Under the pieces are notes generated by a model, which saw nothing but the letters and a program-made list of their open reading frames with translations, did not search any database and was not told the DNA's origin. Of a stretch of DNA of 64,000 nt, positions 32,957 to 41,632 are shown in pieces. Origin of the DNA: Longimonas halophila. GTDB lineage: Bacteria > Bacteroidota > Rhodothermia > Rhodothermales > Salinibacteraceae. A program made the translations under genes and the position numbers. The stretch is taken from assembly GCF_002554705.1 (NCBI RefSeq), contig NZ_PDEP01000016.1:25474-89473 (forward strand), in the 5' to 3' direction. How positions within the stretch are numbered: position 1 is the stretch's first letter; every line of letters starts with the position of its first letter.

Positions 32957-33838
32957 TCAGGCAGACGATGGAACGTGCACAAACGCATTGTCGATGAGCC
33001 GCGTATCGCCAAAAAAGACGGCGACGGCGATGAGCACATCGTCGCCCGGATGCAAGTGGGTAACGGGCTGGAGCGACGACGCATCGACCACCGAGGCGTA
33101 CTGGACGCGAGCATGCTCCGCCTGGTCGAGTGGTTTTTGCATCGCTCGAACCACCGCTTCGGCATGCTGTTCCCCGCTGGCAATGGCCTGTTCACCGGCC
33201 TGAATGGCAGCGTACACCTGCGGGGCTTCGGCGCGCTCCGCGTCGCTCAGATACGCGTTCCGCGACGAGCAGGCCAGGCCGTCGTCTTCGCGCACGGTGG
33301 GTACGCCCACAATCTCGACATCGAACAAGAGGGAATGCGCCAGGTGCTTCAGGATAACGAGTTGCTGCGCATCCTTCTGCCCAAACACCGCGACATCGGG
33401 CTTGCAGGCGTTGAGCAGCTTCGTAACGACTGTGACTACGCCCTCAAAGTGGCCGGGACGATGCGCGCCGCAGAGGTGGTCGTTCAGCGTGTGCACGTCC
33501 ACCGAAACGTACGGCTCTTCGGTCGTAGAGGCGCCGAACGGATACATCGCCTCCACCGTCGGGGCAAAGACCGCATCTACATCCCGCTCGGCGAGTATCT
33601 CGCGATCGGTATCGAGGGGGCGCGGGTAGGCGTCGTAGTCCTCGTCGGGGGCGAACTGGGTAGGATTCACGAAAATAGAAGTGACCACCGCATCCGCCTG
33701 GCGCTTTGCCTCGTTCACAAGGGCCAGATGACCGCTGTGCAGCGCGCCCATGGTGGGCACCAGCGCTATGGTGGCACCGCGCTGATGCTGGGCATCGGCC
33801 CACTCGTGCATTGCGGCAACGTTGGTGAGGGTGGTCAT
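32957..33838 (-). CDS. panC: Pantothenate synthetase (pantoate--beta-alanine ligase)
   Basis: 293 residues from ATG 33838 (MTTLTNVAAMHEWADAQHQR). It joins pantoate and beta-alanine using ATP. Signature motifs of the nucleotidyltransferase fold: PTMGALHSGHLALVNEAKR with HxGH (about 27-46), FVNPTQFAPDEDYDAYPR, the GHFEGVVTVVTKLLN loop and FGQKDAQQLVILKHL, with KMSKS-like region around ACSSRNAYLSDAERAEA. With panD directly downstream it supplies two consecutive needs of the pathway: its substrate beta-alanine is the PanD product. Confidence 0.95.
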   Translation of the reverse strand: MTTLTNVAAMHEWADAQHQRGATIALVPTMGALHSGHLALVNEAKRQADAVVTSIFVNPTQFAPDEDYDAYPRPLDTDREILAERDVDAVFAPTVEAMYPFGASTTEEPYVSVDVHTLNDHLCGAHRPGHFEGVVTVVTKLLNACKPDVAVFGQKDAQQLVILKHLAHSLLFDVEIVGVPTVREDDGLACSSRNAYLSDAERAEAPQVYAAIQAGEQAIASGEQHAEAVVRAMQKPLDQAEHARVQYASVVDASSLQPVTHLHPGDDVLIAVAVFFGDTRLIDNAFVHVPSSA

Positions 33839-34092
33839 AGAAAGGCGGGGCTGGCAAGCGATAACAAATCGATAACAAGGCGCATCGTAACGTAACGGAT
33901 GCAGATGTAACGCGCAACACAAACCCCAGCAGAGGCTGCTTGTCCATCGGCGGCGCTTCGGGGGAGGCGTAGCTTATGCTGTATAAATGACTAAATCTTG
34001 TTCTTTGCGGATGGGCGACGGCGGCGGCTGTCGGCTATCTTTTCAAGTGGATTATCAGAACTCGAATTTTTCCCTCGTTTCCCGCATCTGTT

Positions 34093-35496
34093 ATGGCTGA
34101 TGACTTTCGAACTGAACGCGACTCGCTGGGCCCCATCGATGTGCCCGCCTCGGCGCTATACGGCGCGCAGACGCAGCGTGCGCTCGACAACTTTCCCGTG
34201 AGCGACCTGCGCTTTCCGCGAGCGTTCATCCGTGCACTCGGCATTGTGAAGGTGGCGGCCGCCCGCGCCAACAACGAGCTGGAGCTGCTTGACGACGACA
34301 AGGCGGCGGCCATTGAGCAGGCCGGACACGACGTGATCTCGGGCCTGCTCGACGACGAGTTTGTACTCGATATTTTCCAGACGGGCAGCGGCACCTCGAC
34401 CAACATGAATGCCAACGAGGTGATTGCCAACCAGGCGTCGGAGATGCTGGGGGCGGAGCGCGGAAGCAAGGCTGTGCATCCCAACGACGACGTAAACATG
34501 TCGCAGTCGTCGAACGACGTCATTCCCACAACCATGCACGTGGCCGCCCGCACGGCGCTGCTGAACGACCTGGCTCCAGCTATGGAGGCGCTGCACACGG
34601 CCCTCGTTGAAAAGGCCGAGGCGTTCGACGATGTCATGAAAAGCGGACGCACCCACCTGATGGACGCCACCCCCATCCGCCTGGGTCAGGAGTTTGGGGG
34701 ATACGCGGCACAGGTGCAAAAATGCATTGCGCGCATCCAGCACGGTGCGGATGAGCTCACGGAGGTGGCTCTGGGCGGCACCGCCACAGGCACGGGACTC
34801 AACCGGCATACGGAGTTCCCGGAGCGCGCGATCAAGCACATTAGCGGACTCGCGGGCGTGCCGTTTGAGGAGACGAGCAATCACTTTGCGGAGCAGGCCG
34901 GGAAGGATGCGTACGTGCAGGCACACAGCGCGCTGAACACGACTGCCACCGCGCTGCTCAAAATTGCGAACGACCTGCGGCTGCTGTCGAGTGGTCCCAC
35001 AAGCGGAATCGGCGAGATCACGCTGCCCACGATTCAGCCCGGCTCCTCCATTATGCCCGGTAAGGTCAACCCGGTGCAGAGCGAACAGGTGATGATGGTA
35101 GCGGCCCGCGTGATGGGCAACCACACCACGATCACCGTGGGCGGGCAGCACGGCAACTTCGAGCTCAACGTAATGATGCCCGTCATGGCCCACGCCATGC
35201 TCGAAAGCATCTCCATTCTAACAGGCAGCGTAACGGCCTTTACGGAGAAGTGCATCGAAGGCATCGAAGCGAATCGTGAACGGTGCCAGGAGCTGCTGGA
35301 GCTAAATCCTTCTATTGCCACAGCGCTCAACAGCGCCATCGGCTACGACAAAGCCTCGACCGTAGCGAAAACCGCTGTCAAAGAAGGCAAAACGGTGCGT
35401 GAGGTAGTCCGCGAGATGGATCTGCTGACCGACGAAGAGCTCGACGACTACCTTGACGTGCGCGCGATGACCGAGCCCGGCGTGCCGGGTGAGTAG
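34093..35496 (+). CDS. fumC: Fumarate hydratase, class II
   Basis: 467 residues, standard for the iron-independent FumC. It interconverts fumarate and malate in the TCA cycle. Superfamily motifs: YGAQTQRALDNFPVS (about 22-36), QTGSGTSTNMNANEVIANQA (about 97-116), HPNDDVNMSQSSNDVIPTTM, SGRTHLMDATPI (catalytic His), and the signature GSSIMPGKVNPVQSEQ with the catalytic Ser. Start MADDFRTERDSLGPIDVP is typical. It is transcribed alone; the upstream 90 bp contain a TATAAAT word near 33977 that could be a -10 element. Confidence 0.96.
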   Translation: MADDFRTERDSLGPIDVPASALYGAQTQRALDNFPVSDLRFPRAFIRALGIVKVAAARANNELELLDDDKAAAIEQAGHDVISGLLDDEFVLDIFQTGSGTSTNMNANEVIANQASEMLGAERGSKAVHPNDDVNMSQSSNDVIPTTMHVAARTALLNDLAPAMEALHTALVEKAEAFDDVMKSGRTHLMDATPIRLGQEFGGYAAQVQKCIARIQHGADELTEVALGGTATGTGLNRHTEFPERAIKHISGLAGVPFEETSNHFAEQAGKDAYVQAHSALNTTATALLKIANDLRLLSSGPTSGIGEITLPTIQPGSSIMPGKVNPVQSEQVMMVAARVMGNHTTITVGGQHGNFELNVMMPVMAHAMLESISILTGSVTAFTEKCIEGIEANRERCQELLELNPSIATALNSAIGYDKASTVAKTAVKEGKTVREVVREMDLLTDEELDDYLDVRAMTEPGVPGE

Positions 35497-35726
35497 CGTT
35501 CACGGGCGAGTCGCGCTCATTTCCCCTGTACGACTGTCGAGATGCGCAAGGCCACCCCGCAAACGTAAGAACCCCCAAACGATTGCGGGGCGGTCTCGCC
35601 ATATACGAAACAGCGGCTCCACACGTTATTTTTGGGAGAGCGCCGTTGGGATACTCAACACACTGCCCTAAAGCGCGCTTTACGTTCGCCGCAATCACGA
35701 TCTGCTCATCTTACCGACGTTCGTTC

Positions 35727-37289
35727 ATGAGTGTGAAAGGAAAAGCATCAGTGGCGGTCTTGCTCGCCGCTGCATTTATCGCGGGCATTCTCTTCACCAC
35801 AGCTGGCGCCAATCTCTTTGGATGGGGCGACTCGGTGGGCACCGAGAGCCGCGCCTCAGGCCCTGGCGGCACCACAGCTATCAGCACGACGGATTCGGAG
35901 GGCTTCCAGCGTGCTGTATCGCTCGAAGACGCCTTCATGGAGGTTGCCGAGTCCGTGAATCCGGCAGTCGTTCAGATTCGCTCTGAGACCATTCAGGAGC
36001 AGCGCAGTCCGTTTCAGGGTACCCCCTTCGAAGACTTCTTTGGGCGTCCTCCTGGTGGACAGGGCGGACAGGGCGGCAATGTGCGCCAGGGGCTCGGCTC
36101 CGGCGTTGTTGTGCGTTCCGATGGCCACATCATTACGAACAACCATGTCGTTGAGGGCGCAGACGACCTGAATGTGCGCCTTTTCGATGGCGAAGTCTAC
36201 GACGCAGAGGTCGTGGGCACCGACCCGTACAGCGATCTGGCCGTCATCAAGATTGACGCGGAAGATCTGCGTGTGGTCAGCTTTGGGGATTCGGAGCAGA
36301 TCCGTCCTGGCCAGTGGGTCATGGCATTTGGATCGCCGCTGGACCAGCGCCTGAGCAATTCCGTTACGGCGGGCATCATAAGCGCGAAAGGGCGCTTGCA
36401 GCCGTCGGGCCAGCAAGACTACGGCGTGCAGAACTTCATCCAGACCGATGCGGCCATTAACCCCGGAAACTCGGGTGGTCCGCTGGTGAACCTCGATGGG
36501 CGTCTTGCAGGCATTAACACCGCCATTGCCTCGCGCACCGGACAGTTTCAGGGCGTCGGCTTTGCGATTCCGTCGAACACGGTGCAGCGCGTAACCAATC
36601 AGCTTATCGAAACAGGACGGGTCGAACGGGCCCGCCTCGGCGTAGAGTACCGTCCGGCCAGCCAGTCGCTCATTCGGAGCGAAGGGTTGCCACGCGGCAC
36701 GGCACAGATTGGCGGTGTAATGGAAGGCACCGCTGCCGAAGAGGCCAACCTACAGCCAGGCGACTTGATTACGGCAATCGATGGGGAAGAGCTGGACGAC
36801 GCGCTGCAGATCAGCAATATCATTGGCGCGAAGCAGCCCGGCGATGTCGTGGAGCTGACCATCAACCGCGAGGGCGAAACCATGACGGTGGAAGTGGAGC
36901 TCGGTGGAATTGATGATCCGTCGATGGCCGAGAGCAACAACGAGTCGGAGTCCGAAAACGACTCCGCGCTATCCTCGACGGCTGAGGACATCCGCGAGGA
37001 GCTGGGCCTGGCCCTGACGGACGTGTCGGCGCGCGAGCTTGAGCGTCTGGGCATCAATGTAGACGGGGCCGTACTCATCGAGCAGGTGGACGTGCGCAAC
37101 CCGGCTGTGCGAGACTCGGGATTGCAGCCGCGTCAGCTTATTGTGCAAGCGGCAGGCGAGCCCACGCCTTCCGTGGAAGCATTCGCCGAGGTTTACGATC
37201 AGATTGAGCCGGGCCAGAGCTTCCGCGTGCGGGTGATGGGGCCGCAGGGTACGCTGTACGTAACGGCCCTCCAGAAGCCTGCATCCTGA
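35727..37289 (+). CDS. Periplasmic serine protease HtrA/Deg (Do family)
   Basis: 520 residues from ATG 35727 (MSVKGKASVAVLLAAAFIAG); the frame is open further upstream but the signal/anchor segment starts here. Trypsin-like triad: His in IITNNHVVEGADD, Asp in DPYSDLAVIKID and Ser in NPGNSGGPLVN. Two PDZ domains follow (about 300-395 with GVMEGTAAEEANLQPGDLIT, and about 430-520), separated by an acidic Ser/Glu/Asn linker. It degrades or refolds damaged exported proteins. Together with ppiD, the S41 peptidase and the LTxxQ proteins it belongs to envelope quality control. A strong terminator follows. Confidence 0.95.
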   Translation: MSVKGKASVAVLLAAAFIAGILFTTAGANLFGWGDSVGTESRASGPGGTTAISTTDSEGFQRAVSLEDAFMEVAESVNPAVVQIRSETIQEQRSPFQGTPFEDFFGRPPGGQGGQGGNVRQGLGSGVVVRSDGHIITNNHVVEGADDLNVRLFDGEVYDAEVVGTDPYSDLAVIKIDAEDLRVVSFGDSEQIRPGQWVMAFGSPLDQRLSNSVTAGIISAKGRLQPSGQQDYGVQNFIQTDAAINPGNSGGPLVNLDGRLAGINTAIASRTGQFQGVGFAIPSNTVQRVTNQLIETGRVERARLGVEYRPASQSLIRSEGLPRGTAQIGGVMEGTAAEEANLQPGDLITAIDGEELDDALQISNIIGAKQPGDVVELTINREGETMTVEVELGGIDDPSMAESNNESESENDSALSSTAEDIREELGLALTDVSARELERLGINVDGAVLIEQVDVRNPAVRDSGLQPRQLIVQAAGEPTPSVEAFAEVYDQIEPGQSFRVRVMGPQGTLYVTALQKPAS

Positions 37290-37352
37290 TGCCTCGTCTG
37301 GGTCGAAACCGCACCCTCAATACGACGGGCTGAACGCCTTCAACACAGAGCA

Positions 37353-37386
37353 CGCCCCAGCCTGATCAATGCAGGCTGGGGCGTTT
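37353..37386 (+). terminator. Rho-independent terminator of the HtrA gene
   Basis: CGCCCCAGCCTG (37353-37364) and CAGGCTGGGGCG (37372-37383) form a perfect 12-bp stem with a 7-nt loop, followed by TTTG. Confidence 0.85.
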
Positions 37387-37457
37387 GTCGTTGAGCGCGC
37401 TCTTTTTCGGATGCGTATCCGGTAAGAGCACCGACGTGACAGTGCACCTGCGCCCGG

Positions 37458-37727
37458 TTACTCCGTTTGCTCAGGACGGTGTTTCGGGGGCAGCCGGTCA
37501 ACTAAGTCTTCCGGAAAATACGCCTGTGGGATGCGCCGCAACGTGGGCGGCGGGCCATCAAACGAGATCTTGATGCCCTTGGTCTCCCGCCGAAGCAAGT
37601 TCAGCGCGAGTGCGTAGGCCTCAGCAGCTTCAGTATTTTTTTCGTTCATGGCATGATCATACAAGATCATAAGCTGCGCGGCGATGCTCGTTACCATATC
37701 GGAGGTCGGTTTTCTGGAAGATGCCAT
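37458..37727 (-). CDS. Hypothetical small protein
   Basis: 89 residues beginning MASSRKPTSDMVTSIAAQLM. Mostly helical in the first half (MILYDHAMNEKNTEAAEAYA and LALNLLRRE), then a proline-rich end (GPPPTLRRIPQAYFPEDLVD). No signal peptide or membrane segment. Codon use and low repeat content suggest a real gene, but I recognise no family. It stands alone between the HtrA terminator and another small orphan. Confidence 0.5.
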   Translation of the reverse strand: MASSRKPTSDMVTSIAAQLMILYDHAMNEKNTEAAEAYALALNLLRRETKGIKISFDGPPPTLRRIPQAYFPEDLVDRLPPKHRPEQTE

Positions 37728-37972
37728 CGGTCTCGATCTGCCGTAAAGAGGCCAAGATGAAGGTATAAAAGCTATCTGTTTGCGTCAACCGGGTGAATGG
37801 TGGAACGGTTGCACGTGCTCAAATGCATACTACGTTTTGCTACACCGACAAGGCGTCGCATCCACCCCGATAAACGTGTGTGACCTGCAACATTGCACAT
37901 AACGGAGAAACTCTCAAGCGTGCATAGAGTGAGATAGTTCGTAATTATGCGTTCATTACAGCAACAGCACAC

Positions 37973-38227
37973 ATGCGGGGCGTAAGCTTTAAACCAAAAG
38001 GTGAAGATAACTTCTCCTCGGGCGATATTAAAACCTATGGCGGCATCTACGCGGCCACGGCTGCCGATTTCGCCGCCGAACTGGGGTGCGACCCGCAGGA
38101 GTTTATCACAAAGGTGCATGACTCCGAGATCGAACCGCTTACCGCGGTCGGTAACGAAGAGGAGCCGGAAAAGTATAGCCTCTCGTTTGAGCGCGACAAG
38201 TTCGAGGAGATTCGTGCACTCTTCTAA
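37973..38227 (+). CDS. Hypothetical small acidic protein
   Basis: 84 residues, MRGVSFKPKGEDNFSSGDIK then TYGGIYAATAADFAAELGCD, ending SLSFERDKFEEIRALF. Acidic, soluble, no signal peptide. A terminator hairpin follows at 38341, about 110 bp downstream. The preceding 250 bp are AT-rich and probably carry its promoter. No family recognised. Confidence 0.55.
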   Translation: MRGVSFKPKGEDNFSSGDIKTYGGIYAATAADFAAELGCDPQEFITKVHDSEIEPLTAVGNEEEPEKYSLSFERDKFEEIRALF

Positions 38228-38340
38228 CGCATTGTATCCGAGAGCATGAAGGCTGCTGTGTGCTTACGCACGAGGCGCGTAGCGGACAGCACATTCTCGG
38301 AGCAGTTGGCCACACATTGCCCGCGATAGCATCGCACAAG

Positions 38341-38373
38341 AAAAGCGCTGTCACATACTGTGAGGGCGCTTTT
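38341..38373 (+). terminator. Terminator-like hairpin upstream of the AbgT gene
   Basis: AAAAGCGC (38341-38348) pairs with GCGCTTTT (38366-38373), with inner TCACA/TGTGA pairs; the A/T flanks suit termination on either strand. Confidence 0.7.
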
Positions 38374-38525
38374 GGCTTTGGGGGGAGTCTGTGAGGGAGC
38401 AGCGAGGCTGCACGAACGCCAATTCCACATTCTGTGTGTAATTTTCCTGTCTGGTTCGTAGGTTGTACTGCATGGTCGCACCGGCCTGCCTCTGTTCACT
38501 TTTGCACTAACCCCTACGCTTCTAC

Positions 38526-40106
38526 ATGGCTGACGATGCTTCCTCTGTTGATACCGAGACCGATACACCAGCCTCTGATCGTAGCTTATCAAGTCGGTTA
38601 CTCGCGGCAGTCGAACGAACAGGAAATGCGCTCCCCGAGCCCGTCACACTCTTCTTTATCTTTATTGGGCTTACGATGCTCATATCGCTCATCGTGAGTG
38701 CATTGGGCGTTAGCGTAGAACACCCGCGCACCGGCGAGATGATCGCGGTCGAGAGCCTCTTCTCAGGCGAAAATATCCAGCGGCTCTTTACCGACATGGC
38801 AGATACGTTTGCCGACTTCCCCCCGCTGGGTCTGGTGCTCGTTGTGATGCTCGGTATCGGAGTCGCCGACAAGTCCGGATTCATCGGAGCGGCTCTCGGG
38901 TCGTTCATGCGGGCCGTGCCCAACGCACTGCTTACCATGGCGATCGTATTCACCGGCATCATGTCGAACATGGCAGTAGATGCAGGCTACGTCGTCGTCA
39001 TTCCGCTGGGGGCGCTGCTTTTCTATGGGGCTGGGCGCCATCCGTTAGCTGGACTCGCGGCTGCCTTTGCGGGCGTCTCTGCCGGATTTAGCGCCAACCT
39101 GCTGCCGTCGGCGCTCGATGTGCTGCTGGCCTCGTTTACCGAGCCTGCCGCGCAGATCATGGCCCCCGACTACGCGGTCACGGCCCTCGCCAACTACTAC
39201 TTCATTGCCGCACTGGTACCGGTCTTCGTCATTGCGGGCTGGGTCGTCACCGATTACGTGGTAGAGCCCTACCTGGGCGACTACGAGCCGCCAGAAGACC
39301 TTGAAGACGACATGGACACATCGGAGGAGTCGTCGGCGCTTGAAAAGAAAGGCCTGCGCTGGGGCGCACTGTCCATGCTGGCTATTGTTGCTGCCGCATC
39401 GCTCCTGGTGATTCCGGAAAACGGCGCACTGCGAGGTCCCGAGGGCGGCTTCGAGCCTGCCTACGAGGCCATTGTGGGGCTCATGGTGGTCATCTTCTTC
39501 GTGCCCGGGTTGGTCTACGGCATCGTGACGGAGCAGATCACGAAAGATAAAGACGTAACCGATATGATGTCGGAGACGATGTCGGATCTGGGCGTCTACA
39601 TCGTGCTCGCATTTGCCGCTGCTCACTTTGTGGCGATGTTTGGCTGGTCGAACCTCGACATGGTCGTTGCCATCACCGGTGCAGGCGTGCTGGAAACGCT
39701 GGAGTCCAGCATCGGACTCAGTGGCATCCCGCTGATTATTGTGTTTATCCTCGTATCCGCCTTCATCAACCTGTTTGTAGGAAGCGCCTCGGCCAAGTGG
39801 GCGATCATGGGCCCCACGTTTGTCCCCATGCTCATGCTGATGGGGTACTCGCCCGAGCTGACGCAGGCGGCCTACCGCGTCGGCGACTCGTTCACGAACA
39901 TCCTGACGCCGCTGCTGCCGTACTTCCCGCTTATCATCGTGTTTGCGCAGCGCTACGACAAGAAGGCGGGCATCGGGAGCATTGTGGCAGTTATGTTGCC
40001 CTACTCAATCGTCTTCGGCGTAGTGAGCACCCTGGTGCTGGCCATCTGGATCTTCTTCGGCATTCCCCTCGGCCCCGAAGCGCCGCTGTTCATTGACACG
40101 CCGTGA
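38526..40106 (+). CDS. AbgT-family transporter
   Basis: 526 residues with about 11-12 hydrophobic segments. Family-typical start: an acidic cytoplasmic tail, then VERTGNALPEPVTLFFIFIG (about 30-49). Further blocks: ADTFADFPPLGLVLVVMLGI, VADKSGFIGAALGSFMRAVP, DAGYVVVIPLGALLFYGAGR and the C-terminal NLFVGSASAKWAIMGPTFVP and TPLLPYFPLIIVFAQ. AbgT proteins were named for p-aminobenzoyl-glutamate uptake, and some members export sulfonamides; which applies here is unknown. Transcribed alone, preceded by a terminator hairpin. Confidence 0.92.
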   Translation: MADDASSVDTETDTPASDRSLSSRLLAAVERTGNALPEPVTLFFIFIGLTMLISLIVSALGVSVEHPRTGEMIAVESLFSGENIQRLFTDMADTFADFPPLGLVLVVMLGIGVADKSGFIGAALGSFMRAVPNALLTMAIVFTGIMSNMAVDAGYVVVIPLGALLFYGAGRHPLAGLAAAFAGVSAGFSANLLPSALDVLLASFTEPAAQIMAPDYAVTALANYYFIAALVPVFVIAGWVVTDYVVEPYLGDYEPPEDLEDDMDTSEESSALEKKGLRWGALSMLAIVAAASLLVIPENGALRGPEGGFEPAYEAIVGLMVVIFFVPGLVYGIVTEQITKDKDVTDMMSETMSDLGVYIVLAFAAAHFVAMFGWSNLDMVVAITGAGVLETLESSIGLSGIPLIIVFILVSAFINLFVGSASAKWAIMGPTFVPMLMLMGYSPELTQAAYRVGDSFTNILTPLLPYFPLIIVFAQRYDKKAGIGSIVAVMLPYSIVFGVVSTLVLAIWIFFGIPLGPEAPLFIDTP

Positions 40107-40132
40107 GTTGGATGACGCTTACATCAAAGAAA

Positions 40133-40166
40133 AGACCTGACAGGTCTTGTGAGACCTGTCAGGTCT
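40133..40166. repeat. R1 palindromic repeat, copy 3
   Basis: AGACCTGACAGGTCT (40133-40147), spacer TGTG, AGACCTGTCAGGTCT (40152-40166): perfect 15-bp inverted repeat. Compared with copies 2 and 4, both outer arms carry a compensatory change (GATC to GACC), so pairing is preserved. It sits 27 bp after the AbgT stop. Confidence 0.9.
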
Positions 40167-40201
40167 AATAATGAGTTGTTTCCAGCTATCGAAGTGTTTT
40201 C

Positions 40202-40229
40202 GTCTATCACTTAGCATCGCTTCAATACC
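40202..40229 (+). repeat. R2 dispersed repeat, diverged copy
   Basis: GTCTATCACTTAGCATCGCT then TCAATACC, a diverged version of the R2 core 36 bp after R1 copy 3 and ending 4 bp before the next gene. Confidence 0.5.
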
Positions 40230-40232
40230 AAA

Positions 40233-40715
40233 ATGCGCACCTTAACCCTATTTGTTATTTTTGCATTCAGCTTGAGTGTTAGCAGCGTTCACGCTCAAGA
40301 AACACAGGAAGAACTCCTGGAAGATCTTGTCTCATACCAAGATGGCAAGATGATCATGGAAGACTTTGCATTATTCCGGCTTCGCGGCCAGGACTTTGAG
40401 ACAGAGGCTACTCAGGTAGAAGTCTATGCTGAGTCTCCATCCGAGGGCGTCATCAGCCGCGACAACTTTGTGAGCTTAGTTTCACAGTTTAGCTATGAGT
40501 CTTTGCTTACTATCTATTCTGAGCAGTATCAGCTGTCAGCAAGTGACTTTATCGGTGCTATTGAGGTTGAAGAGTTAGCCGAGCCGATTGGGACTCCTGA
40601 CTTGCGAATCAAACTTGTTGTGACATCGCAAGGGATCCAGATTGAATTCGAAAATACGCAGTCTGGACAAGTGAGCCGTAGTACAGCGACATGGGACGAA
40701 TACTTTGCTGAGTGA
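40233..40715 (+). CDS. Exported hypothetical protein
   Basis: 160 residues with a clear signal peptide: MRTLTLFVIFAFSLSVSSVH then AQ cleavage region. The mature part is acidic (ETQEELLEDLVSYQDGKMIM, SASDFIGAIEVEELAEPIGT) with no recognised domain; one Cys-free globular domain of about 140 residues is likely. Base composition is lower in GC than the adjacent AbgT and uvrC genes, suggesting recent arrival. Its start lies directly behind an R1-R2 repeat pair, so its promoter must lie within that repeat DNA. Function unknown. Confidence 0.65.
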   Translation: MRTLTLFVIFAFSLSVSSVHAQETQEELLEDLVSYQDGKMIMEDFALFRLRGQDFETEATQVEVYAESPSEGVISRDNFVSLVSQFSYESLLTIYSEQYQLSASDFIGAIEVEELAEPIGTPDLRIKLVVTSQGIQIEFENTQSGQVSRSTATWDEYFAE

Positions 40716-40745
40716 TGACATGGAGTTCGCATCTCACTACTTGTA

Positions 40746-41165
40746 CTACGAATTGCGTACTGCTTCAAGTAGCTCAGTGGGGCTGTAGATGGAGAGCGTT
40801 GCCGCGGTAAAGTCGCGTGCATTGCGTGTCACAATACCGTCTGCACCCGCCTGCCGGGCTGCTTCGTGCAGCACCGCATCCTCGAAGTCGCGAAAGTCTA
40901 TGTTCAGGACTGACTGTAGCGCTGATTCGTGGACAGGCACTGTTGCGAATACGTGCAGGAGATCCTGAATCCGTGCGCGGATGGGGCGTTCGCCTATAGC
41001 TTTGCGCCCAACATAGTAGATGGTTGTAACCGTTGTGCTGGTTATGAGCCCCTGTATCTGACCTCGCTCAACATGATTGAAGAGGGCTGTTGCGTCTTGC
41101 ACATACGGATCGCGGTCCATGAGCACATCCAGCACCACATTGGTGTCGAACAAGACCGTCATCAT
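40746..41165 (-). CDS. PIN-domain toxin (VapC-like)
   Basis: 139 residues. Acidic residues of the PIN active site: D8 in MTVLFDTNVVLDVLMDRDPY (counting from the first Met), Asp/Glu in IDFRDFEDAVLHEAA and the final Asp in IVTRNARDF. By family a magnesium-dependent ribonuclease toxin. The start codon overlaps the stop of the antitoxin gene by 4 bp (ATGA; a second ATG at 41162 overlaps by one base), showing translational coupling in the antitoxin-toxin order. It is a different subfamily from the PIN toxin at 7477. Confidence 0.87.
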   Translation of the reverse strand: MMTVLFDTNVVLDVLMDRDPYVQDATALFNHVERGQIQGLITSTTVTTIYYVGRKAIGERPIRARIQDLLHVFATVPVHESALQSVLNIDFRDFEDAVLHEAARQAGADGIVTRNARDFTAATLSIYSPTELLEAVRNS

Positions 41166-41458
41166 CGGTGCTTCTTTTCAAGGTAGCGGTAATACTCCTC
41201 TTTTAGATCCGCGTCAACGCGACCTTCCTGGTCGGGGTGTCCAGTGAACCGCTCGGCATCAGTGCCCTTCAAAGATCCGGCAAGGCGGCGGGTAATCGGC
41301 GGCAGTTCGTCTCCAGGCTTTTCTTGGGATGCGGTAGATGCCATCGCGGCGAGGTAGCGAGTCACCAGCTCATCCAGCGATACTCCGCGCGCCTTGGCAT
41401 GCGCAGCAGCCTGGTCGAGAACCTCTGCATCCACCTGTACAGTCAGTTCCTTCTTCAT
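41162..41458 (-). CDS. Antitoxin, DUF6364/ribbon-helix-helix type
   Basis: 98 residues. MKKELTVQVDAEVLDQAAAH then AKARGVSLDELVTRYLAAMA gives the strand-helix-helix pattern of ribbon-helix-helix antitoxins; the C-terminal half (ITRRLAGSLKGTDAERF, DLKEEYYRYLEKKHR) is the toxin-binding tail seen in this antitoxin group. It is the upstream partner of the PIN toxin with which it overlaps. It should repress its own operon and neutralise the toxin. Confidence 0.82.
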   Translation of the reverse strand: MKKELTVQVDAEVLDQAAAHAKARGVSLDELVTRYLAAMASTASQEKPGDELPPITRRLAGSLKGTDAERFTGHPDQEGRVDADLKEEYYRYLEKKHR

Positions 41459-41632
41459 GGCGATGCATTCGACTTACTCGGGAGAAAACAAGACAGTATG
41501 TGTACGGCACGTGAATGCCCGGTGTTGCTCCCGTTCCATCATTGGTTGCAGGATACGCACGCTGCCTCGGAATCACACGGCTTCAACGCGGCGTTTTAAG
41601 GACGCGTTGTACTTCTAATAATGCGCGGCCTC

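Noticed and set aside
34156..35193. 345-codon minus-strand frame inside fumC
   Set aside because: fumC is complete and highly conserved on the plus strand; the antisense frame has no recognisable content.
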